Assembly (NCBI RefSeq): GCF_037893015.1
Contig: NC_133666.1
Location: 565,834,184-565,898,183 of the forward strand
Reading direction: 5' to 3'
Length of the DNA stretch: 64,000 bases
Source: Macrotis lagotis
Lineage: Eukaryota > Chordata > Mammalia > Peramelemorphia > Peramelidae
Shown here: in pieces, positions 56,801-64,000 of the stretch
How the letters are laid out: each line of letters opens with the position of its first letter
How positions within the stretch are numbered: the stretch's first letter is position 1
Position numbers and translations under genes: made by a program
Notes under the pieces: model-generated
Told to the model about the DNA's origin: nothing
Seen by the model: the letters and a program-made list of their open reading frames with translations, nothing else
Databases searched by the model: none

Positions 56801-57315
56801 TATCAAGACATTTTAAAAGGATTATTTGCCAGACAATGTGCAAAAAGAGGTAAAGGATGGTCCCTCCCCTCAAGGAGCTTATAATCTAATGCAGTGATAA
56901 CATCTAAACAAATAAATAAATACAAAACAATCTATATACAGGTTTAATAGGAAATAATTATTGAAGGGAAGAAACTGGAATTAAGAGGGTTTCAAGAAGG
57001 CTTCCTGTAGATGGTGGGTTTTAATTGGGACTTAAAGGAAGCCAGGGGAAATCAGTAGTTAAAGCAGAAAAGGAGAGAATTCAAGGCATACTGGATAATC
57101 AGAGATAGAGTGTCTCATTTGTGGAATAGTGGTCAGTATCATTGGATCAAAGAGTACATGTTGGGTAGTAAGGCATAAGGATATTGAAAGGGGCTAGATT
57201 ATGAAGGTCTTTGAAGACCAAAAGGATTATTTCATATTTGATTCTGGAGGTGATAGGGAGACACTGGATTCTGTTGAATGAGAGTGTGGGGTGTGGTCAC
57301 ATGACATGGGAGGCA
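56800..57315 (-). mobile_element. L2 LINE 3' region
   Basis: The reverse complement reads as L2 3' sequence: 'agtgtctccctatcacctcc', 'aggaccttcataatctagcc'-like and 'atccagtatgccttgaattc'-like blocks. Plus-strand phrases include 'tcaaggagcttataatctaa', 'gatcaaagagtacatgttgg' and 'gattatgaaggtctttgaag'. The same 3' region appears at 4130-4260. Confidence 0.6.
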
Positions 57316-57319
57316 CATA

Positions 57320-57480
57320 ATAAATGCTTATTTTCTTCTTTCTTAATCTGTCTCAATTTCCTCATTTGTAAAATGAAGATAATAGCAGCACCTCTCTCCT
57401 GCACTGGTATAAAAATAAAATGAGATGCTTGTACAATACTCTGCAACCTTTAAAATATATGAATGTTAGCTATTAATAGT
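57320..57480 (+). repeat. MIR SINE
   Basis: 'ctgtctcaatttcctcattt', 'gtaaaatgaagataatagca' and 'aaaataaaatgagatgcttg' in MIR order. Confidence 0.65.
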
Positions 57481-57879
57481 TTAGCTTAAATTTCAATCAC
57501 TGCAATCCTGTTTTATGTCTGCATTGACCTGACAGAAAAGGATCTGTAGGTGTATCTCTCTATGAGTGTAACATTAATTCAATTGTTAGCACTCTAATGT
57601 AAGATTCTTATTCAAAGACCCTTGTTTATCTACTTCCATTACTAGATCAAGTGTTATTGACATTTTGGCAATAAATGAAAACCAAATTTGAAAATTTCTT
57701 CATTAAAACAGGGTATATGAATGGAAAAGCAAATCAATGAGTAGGTAAAAATAGGTTCTTTGTGTCCCTTTGGGCAACAAGGAACATTGTGGTAAGCCAC
57801 TGTAGAAAATTAAAGGTCTACACAAGATTGAGATCATATATTTTTTTTAATATGGATCACTGTGACTTTTGAAGATACT
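57481..57879. other. Unassigned sequence
   Basis: About 400 bases with no repeat, gene or RNA that I recognise. Confidence 0.4.
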
Positions 57880-58022
57880 ATCATCTATTTGTCATATCTA
57901 TAGAATATAAATATTTTGAGGTCAGTGTCTATTATGTTTTTGTCTTTGCTTTTCTGTCATCTAGTTCAGTGCCTTCTTTTGTCCTAGGAACTTAATGAAT
58001 ATTTGTTTAATTGAACTGAATT
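57880..58022 (+). mobile_element. L2 LINE 3' terminus
   Basis: 'gaatataaatattttgaggt', 'cagtgtctattatgtttttg', 'ctagttcagtgccttctttt' and 'aacttaatgaatatttgttt' match the L2 3' end. Confidence 0.62.
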
Positions 58023-58435
58023 AATTTCTGTATACTTAGAGAGATTGGTCTGCAACTGACAAATATTCTCTTACCTGACACATTTTAAATCTATCTAATG
58101 AGATACATATATAGAGTTCCCATTCGTTGGATATCTAGCCCTTTGAAACCCCATTTCATCTCTATGACTCATCTGACTAGGAGTTTTGTGGAGAAGACCT
58201 CTAAGAGTGTAATCAGCATTAAAATGTTTAATAACATCATACTTAGTAAAAGTGTCTAGGAAAATTATTTGATAGAATTTAATAAAGAGAAGAGTACATG
58301 CAAATGAATGGGAGAAAAGGTATGGAAGGCAAACAGGCTGAGCAATCAGTTAATACCATAATACCAAATGGCATTTTTCTGGTTTGTTTTGAGAGAACTC
58401 TACTTTAAAAAAAAGTATTGATTTACTTTAGGTAT
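58023..58435. other. Unassigned sequence
   Basis: No repeat or gene recognised. Confidence 0.4.
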
Positions 58436-58439
58436 TCGA

Positions 58440-58615
58440 AACAACAAAGTGAAGTAGAAAGAATAGTTAGTTGGAATCAATAGACTTCGAATTCTGGATC
58501 TGTATCATTTTGGGTAGTTACTTAGGCTTCAGTTTTCTCACCTGTTAAATGATGAGGTTAAATCGGATAATAACCAAGGTCCCTTTTTGTTCTAAATCCT
58601 ATCTACAGAGGAGGA
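58440..58615 (+). repeat. MIR SINE
   Basis: 'gttggaatcaatagacttcg', 'gcttcagttttctcacctgt' and 'taaatgatgaggttaaatcg' in MIR order. Confidence 0.65.
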
Positions 58616-59925
58616 TTTTAATCTAACTTAATACTTTATTATAACTTTAGGTAACTATTTCTATTCATTCATTACATATTCATTTAATTCTAGTAAGCTT
58701 TTACAGATAAAGCCAGATTGTTTTATCTGAAATCTCTTTGATTACATATCATTAAGGATCTGATTATCTTGACATTTGAGGTTTTTTATTGGTTTCTTTA
58801 AGTGTGAGAATTCTACTGAAATAAATTTTACAGCTTTGGTTTTAAGTGATGAGGAAGAAATGTAATCTTATAAATAGAGCAATTTTCATTTATTGTATAA
58901 TTATTCAATTTATAAAATCATAGTCATCACTAAAGCTTCACTATTTACAAACTACCAAATAAAAATTAATTTGTACAATTGTACAATTTCCTTGGAAAAA
59001 TCTTGTTACCATTCATGTCTGCCACTATTTTGATTCAGGAGATCCTCCATTCCTTCACCTCTTTGAATTTCCTTTACCTATGGTGCCCCAAATCCAAAAA
59101 AAAAGTTTAACTCGATTTTTCCTACTCCTGTTTCCTCCTTTTAGGATTATTTTTATTAATGACTTAGATCAGGTAGTGCTTTTCAGGGACAATATTCTCA
59201 ACTCCTTAAAAATATAAATATTAATTTATAACAGCTTTTTCACATTTCATGGACTTTAATGATGATTGGGTTTTTTAAACTGAATTTGTATTTAAAGACT
59301 TATGTCTGATTTTCTTTGAAGGATTGGTTGAAAATTTGTGACACTTCTGAATATTCATCTTTTTCAAGAGGAATATTGACTTTTTGGGATTATATTTGGA
59401 AGAATTTCATTTTTTTGCAGGTTATTTCAGCATTTTCTTTTATTTGTTATTCATAAGTAATCCTGTGCTATTCAAATGAGAATTTTTTTCATGTGGTAAT
59501 CATTTAGATCCTTAATCTGGAACTTGATTTTGACTTTTATTTTGGTAGAGTTAAATTGGAATTTCTCTCTGAGAATTCTCATGATTTGCATTTTGCCCTC
59601 TTTGTCCCATACTTCTAAGCAATATTTCTTTTTACAATTTCTTGAAATATGATGGAATATGAGATGCCTCTGCATGTAACAAGATTGTTCAAATGCAACA
59701 TACTTTAGTTGGGATCAATAGTCCTTGTATGAATTCAGTTTGAAGATCGTTTCAATTCGACTCTTAGGGAGGCCAGAAAAGACACATTTCTAGTGTTGCC
59801 TTCTCATACCCTTTTATATATAGGAAATTTTAATAACTGTTAGGAAGAGAAGTAGGAAGTTGTGATCAGAGCTAATCTTTCAACAAAGAAAAAGGGTAAA
59901 GGACTGAAATTCATATGATTATATA
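58616..59925. other. Unassigned AT-rich sequence
   Basis: About 1.3 kb. Positions 59430-59700 may carry an old antisense L1 ORF1 trace ('aattggaatttctctctgag'), but it is too diverged to call. The minus-strand frame at 59472-59675 is Lys-rich and without a clear domain. Confidence 0.35.
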
Positions 59926-59929
59926 TAGC

Positions 59930-60030
59930 TTTAATTTCTTCATTTGAAAACTGTTTATTCATATCCTTTGACCATTTATCAGTTACAGTATGACTTGTAA
60001 TCTTATAAATTTGATTCAATTCTTTTTTTT
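59930..60030 (-). mobile_element. Old L1 ORF2 C-terminal fragment
   Basis: Antisense L1 text 'gctttaatttcttcatttga' and 'ttcatatcctttgaccattt', then 'atcagttacag' and 'aaatttgattcaattc', matching 7975-8060 of the better L1. A SINE lies at its right edge. Confidence 0.65.
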
Positions 60031-60190
60031 TTTAGGTTTTTGCAAGGCAAATGGTGTTAAGTGGCTTGCCCAAGGCCACACAGTTAGCTAATTATTAAGT
60101 GTCTGAGGCTGGATTTGAACTCAGGTACTCCTGAGTCCAGGGCTGGTACTCTATCCACTGCACCACCTAGCCGCTCCCCCCCCCCACCCC
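60023..60190 (-). mobile_element. WSINE1-like SINE
   Basis: Reverse-strand order: T-run, 'tttttgcaaggcaaatggtg', 'ttaagtggcttgcccaaggc', 'gctaattattaagtgtctga', 'ggatttgaactcaggtactc' and the head 'ctctatccactgcaccacct' with 'agccgctcc', then a C-run. Short flanking 'caattc' repeats (60018-60023 and 60190-60195) suggest a TSD. Confidence 0.9.
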
Positions 60191-60195
60191 AATTC

Positions 60196-63100
60196 ACTTT
60201 TAAAGTTAAGATTACTAATTCTCTGTTTCCCTCCATATTTTCTTTACCCATTTATACTTTCCTCTTATCATTTTCCCCAATGTTTTGCTCCCTTTTCCCT
60301 TTAACTTTTCTTTAAAATATTTACTTTAAATCTACTTTCATTTATACCTTCACCTTCCCTTTTATTAGTCTCTTTTTCCCTTTTCTCCCCCCCCCCACTT
60401 TCCTGTAAAGTAGGATAAATTTTAAAAATCAATTGGGAATGTATGATATTTCCTCTCTAGACTGAATCTATAGAGTAGGAGTTTTTCACCTTCCCTTCTT
60501 TCCCTTTACTATAGGTCTTTGTGCCTCTTTACTTGGTGTCATTTATTCATTAATGCTTCACCTTTTCCTAGTATAGTCCTTTTTATGTTTTTGTTTTAAC
60601 TTTGTCTTGTAATTACATCCCCTTTTTCAAAACATAATCTTTTTGTCTGACTTGATGGAAGAACTATTCTGAAAAGTTGATTGATTGATTACTTTTGTTT
60701 GATTGACAATCACCATTGCCTCATAGTCAATAAAAACCCTTCCCTCTTCTGTCTCATTAGAAAAACACTTCTCAAGAGTCATGAATTACATCAAATTATA
60801 ATCACTTTATTCCTTACCCACTTTTCAAGCACCCTCCATGGTCACACAATGCTCTTGAGACAAAACATCATGCAAAGCCAAATCATTTCATGAACCATTC
60901 ATACATCTCACCCCTGAAGCAAACTCCCTTCAACATCAAGCAAAACAAAATTTCTTCATTTTGTTTTCATGTTCATTCCCTTTAAGTATACTCTTTCCCT
61001 CTCTCTAAAGAACTCTAACTGTAGCCAAAGTTCTCCCTAACCAAGTATCAGGTACATTCTTTCTCACTGTCCCTTTAGTATCCCTATCATGGTTCTTAAA
61101 CCCTCATTGAATAAAGTATGGATTAAGATCAGATCATTTCCTAATCTCTTTATGTCCAGCCCTTCTAAAGTAAATTCCCATCTTCTACCCCCATTGTACT
61201 ACAAATTTCTAAGTATTTAATAGTCAAGTCACTTCTGATTTAATTATGTATAGAGTAACTTGGTCTCTCTTAAGAACTTTAGAATTGATTTCAAGATGGG
61301 AAACACTGGCCAGTAGCAATCAGCATAGGGTACCCTCATCAGAGAAAGTCCTGAGCTCTATGAGCAAGGCAGAATTAAAGTAACTCAAAAGAAATGTGGG
61401 ATATATAAGCTCAGATTGGTTTTATAAGCCACAGTGGGACACACTGTAATTTGTCTCAAACATAGTGATGTCATTTTTGCCTTCTTCAATAATGAAGGGC
61501 TTAACCCAACCATACCCATATCATCTAAACACAATCTCTTCAACTATATTCAATCCTTTAACTATCCTTAGATGAATGAAATTCTCAAGAATTTCAAGCG
61601 TTATCTTCCCTTGTAGAGTTATATACATTTTAATGCTTTTGACTAACACTTGGGTTTTTTTCCCTGTTTACCTTTTTATGCTTCTCTTGAGTCTTGTATT
61701 TGAAGATCATATTCTCTGTTCCGTTCTGGTTGTTTTATCAGGAAATTTTGGAAGTACTCTATTTCATTGAACATCCATCTTTTCCACTGACAGAAATAAG
61801 CTGAATTTTTCAGGATAATAAATTCTTGGTTGTAATTCAAGGAGCTTTGCCCTCTGAAATATATTCCAGGCCCTCCATTCCTTTCATGTTGAAGCTGATA
61901 AGTCCTGTATAATTCTGATTGTGCTTCCTTTGTATTTAAATTGCTTCTTTTGGGCTACTTGCAGTATTTTTCTTTTATCTGAGAATTCTGGAATTTGACC
62001 ATGATAGTCCTTGGAGTTATCTTGGGGTCTCTTTCTGGAGATGATCTGTGTATTTTTTTCAAGGGCTTTTTTGTCTTCTTAATTTAATATATTGGGACAG
62101 TTTTCCCTGATAATTTCCTGAAAGATATTTTCCAGGCTCTTTTTTGGTCTAGGTTTTCTAGTAGGCCAATAATTCTTAAATTATCTCTTCTGGCTCTATT
62201 TTCTAGGTCATTTGTTTTTCCTAAAAGGTACTTTATGTTTCTTTGGGGTTTTTTTTAGCTTTTTGATTTTGTTTAATGGAATCTTGGTGTCTCATAGATT
62301 CATTAGTTTCTATTTGTCTAATTCTAATTTTTAGGCTTTTATTTTCATCAGTTAACTATTGTATTTCCTTTTCCAATTGGTCAATTTTAATATTTGAAGA
62401 GTTACATTCTTTTTTCCAGTTGGTTATTTTTACTTTTAAAGGAGTTGATTTTTTGGTTAATTTTTTTATAATCTTCCTGCAAGGCTCTCATTTCTTTTTT
62501 CCATTTTTCTTCTTCCTCTCTTCTTTGGTTTTTAAATTATCTTTTTTAAGTGCTTCTATGAGGTTTTGGATTTGAATCCAATTCATAGACTCCTTTGAGA
62601 CTTCCCATGTAGGTAATTCTTCACTGCTTTCTTCTTCTGAAATGGCATTTCTATCAGCTCTATCTGCATAGTAGCTTTCTATGGTTAGCGCTCTTTTAGT
62701 TTTTTTTTCTCATTTTAATTGTTGAGGTATAGGGAGTATAGTCCCAGGCTTTTCATGCTGGGTCAAGGATCTGTTCTCTGGCTTATCACTGGCCAAGATT
62801 TTGCCTATGCATTCCTGATGACCCCTATGCTAAGGTTTGTTACCTCCTTTATGTCCAGGATTTCACTGTGTAGTAGTATGTTCCCAGCCCAGTCCCAACC
62901 CTTTTATCCCAATGTTCCCAAGGTTTGGACTTTGTCTGAGCTTGGAATCCTTTCTGTTGGCTTACTATCTAGTTGTTGGCACTTGGACTACACTATGGCT
63001 AAAAGCCTACTACTAGCTTTCCCACTTTCCTGCCTAGCTGGGTTTTACTTCTCCTTTTCCCCTGAAAAGATAGACCTTCCCTGAAGATTCTCTATGATAT

Positions 63101-63232
63101 CTTCAGTTGAAAACTTGTTTTGATTTTTTTTTTGGGTGGGATCTGTAGCTTTAATGTTTGTATAGAGGCTTCATTCAATGTGTGTAGGGAAAAGCATGCT
63201 AGCTAACAATGTCACCATCTTGGCTCTGCCCT
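60196..63232 (-). mobile_element. L1/HAL1-like 5' half, copy 3, old
   Basis: Read in reverse: 5' end at about 63232 (antisense of 'gcagagccaagatggtgac'), 5' UTR to about 62680, ORF1-like region about 62650-61700 (the plus strand shows 'ttaaattatctcttctggct' and 'tggttgtaattcaaggagct', both also present in copies 1 and 2), then T/C-rich 3' sequence (60196-60600, 'tctgtttccctccatatttt'). No ORF2 reverse transcriptase lies between. More diverged than copy 1. The plus-strand frames at 62276-62575 and 62719-63084 are antisense shadows. A different repeat lies within it at 61270-61503. Confidence 0.6.
61270..61503 (+). mobile_element. LINE 3'-end fragment of the tail-sharing group
   Basis: 'aagatgggaaacactggcca', 'gaatcagcataggg'-like, 'ctcatcagagaaagtcctga', 'aactcaaaagaaatgtggga' and the end 'gatgtcatttttgccttctt' with 'caataatgaagg'. 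The last block resembles the 3' ends of the LINE at 39560 and the SINE at 43690. Confidence 0.58.
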
Positions 63233-63239
63233 CCTTGAA

Positions 63240-63625
63240 CAATATTGCTGTTACTATATACAATATTCTGTTGTTCCTGCTCATTTCACGGCAAAATTTC
63301 ATGTAAATCTTTCCATTTTTTCTAAACCCAAGCTGCTCATCATTTCTTACAGTTCAGTAGTGTTTTACCAAAATCATATATCACAACTTATTCAAATTGA
63401 GGGTGTACCCTCAATTTCTTATTCTTTGCTGCCACAAAGAGCTGCTATAAATTTTGTTTTTTAGGTTTTTGCAAGGCATATGGGGTTAAGTGGCTTGCCC
63501 AAGGCCACACAGCTAGGTAATTATTAAATGTCTGAGACTGGATTTGAACCTAGGTACTACTGACTCCAGGGCCGGTGCTTTATCCACTGTGCCACCTAGC
63601 ACCCCTTACAAATATTTTTAATTTT
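63240..63625 (-). mobile_element. Old L1 fragment (3' end), split by a SINE
   Basis: Antisense L1 text: 'tcctgctcatttcacggcaa', 'gttcagtagtgttttaccaa', 'attctttgctgccacaaaga' and 'gctgctataaat', which resumes after the SINE as 'acaaatatttttaatt'. It includes a perfect 11-bp-arm palindrome (63394-63417). Confidence 0.68.
63452..63605 (-). mobile_element. WSINE1-like SINE inside the old L1
   Basis: Reverse-strand order: 'tttttgcaaggcatatgggg', 'ttaagtggcttgcccaaggc', 'aggtaattattaaatgtctg', 'ggatttgaacctaggtacta' and the head 'tatccactgtgccacctagc'. Flanking 'tataaat' and 'tacaaat' are a probable TSD. Confidence 0.92.
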
Positions 63626-63847
63626 AAAATTATTTTATCTTTTCTAATTATTTTTAAAACTGAATGTTCACTTTTAGAAATATTTGAGTTGTAAATTTTC
63701 TTCCTCATTAAGAAAGCAAGCACTTTGATATAGATTATCCATATGTAGTCACATAAAACATATTTCCATGTTAGCCATATTGCAAAAGATAGCACAGATT
63801 AAAAAAGGCAAAAGACAGACTTTTTTTTTTTAAAAATGTGCTTTTAT

Positions 63848-63967
63848 GTTAAGTGACTTGCCTAAGGTAACAGCTAAATAAATATTAAGGGTCTGAGGTC
63901 AGATTTGAACTCAGGCTCTCTTGACTCCACGGCTGGTGCTCTATCTACTTTACCACCTAGTTGCCCT
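63848..63967 (-). mobile_element. WSINE1/MAR1-type SINE, short
   Basis: Reverse-strand: 'gttaagtgacttgcctaagg', 'ggtctgaggtcagatttgaa', 'ctcaggctctcttgactcca' and the head 'tctactttaccacctagttg'. An imperfect 16-bp TSD flanks it: 'aaaaatgtgcttttat' (63832-63847) and 'aaaaatatgctttaat' (63968-63983). The tail end is missing. Confidence 0.82.
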
Positions 63968-64000
63968 AAAAATATGCTTTAATCTACATTCAGACTCATT

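Noticed and set aside
62276..63084. Hydrophobic plus-strand frames of 99 and 121 codons that look like membrane proteins
   Set aside because: They are antisense to the L1/HAL1-like ORF1 and 5' UTR. Antisense of Lys/Glu-rich coiled coil gives Phe/Leu/Ser-rich text.
1..64000. Endogenous retrovirus genes
   Set aside because: I saw no gag, protease, integrase or envelope motifs. All reverse-transcriptase motifs belong to non-LTR elements.

Overview
The window is nuclear DNA of a mammal, almost certainly a marsupial. It is AT-rich, poor in CpG and packed with retroelements that I recognise as marsupial or therian: tRNA-headed WSINE1-like SINEs, MAR1/CORE-type SINEs, MIR, L2, L3/CR1, an RTE/CR1-like LINE and marsupial-type L1. 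The many WSINE1-like copies with clean target-site duplications (TSDs) suggest an Australidelphian lineage, perhaps dasyurid-like, but I cannot fix the species from the sequence. I found no cellular protein-coding gene, functional RNA gene, CRISPR array or bacterial feature. Every open frame longer than about 100 codons is either a decayed retroelement frame, its antisense shadow, a simple-repeat frame, or an isolated chance frame. The window is best read as intergenic or large-intron sequence.

Layout. 1-7000: ancient MIR, a (AAG)n tract and a long decayed L2 on the minus strand (about 4120-6235), with a WSINE1-like copy set inside a MIR. 7029-9797: a 5'-truncated L1 on the minus strand, complete with 13-bp TSD and still carrying long ORF2 fragments. 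9900-12800: five minus-strand MAR1-type SINEs with microsatellites between them. 13285-13728: a marsupial repeat here called family X. 15726-18310: a near full-length element on the minus strand that contains only L1 ORF1 (HAL1-like), flanked by 11-bp TSDs. 18311-20280: no recognisable repeat. 20280-25540: L3/CR1, L2 and MIR debris, including an exact 65-bp inverted duplication. 25600-39225: mostly unique-looking DNA with scattered SINEs; a few stretches look like candidate conserved noncoding elements. 39225-44480: a decayed LINE on the minus strand with endonuclease, reverse transcriptase and a C-terminal C2H2-like finger, next to SINEs that end in the same tail. 44930-49135: L3/CR1, L2, SINE and L1/HAL1 debris. 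49150-56631: plus-strand L1 remains, the larger of which is interrupted by a minus-strand L1 with 11-bp TSDs. 56634-64000: MIR, L2, a third L1/HAL1-like 5' half and three more minus-strand WSINE1-like copies.

Nothing here works together as a gene system. What can be read is history: nested insertions with precise TSDs, autonomous/non-autonomous pairs (L1 with HAL1-like elements and possibly WSINE1; the C2H2-tailed LINE with its tail-sharing SINEs), microsatellite growth, and at least two local templated or tandem duplications. Repeat family names come from recognition of consensus patterns, not from a database search.
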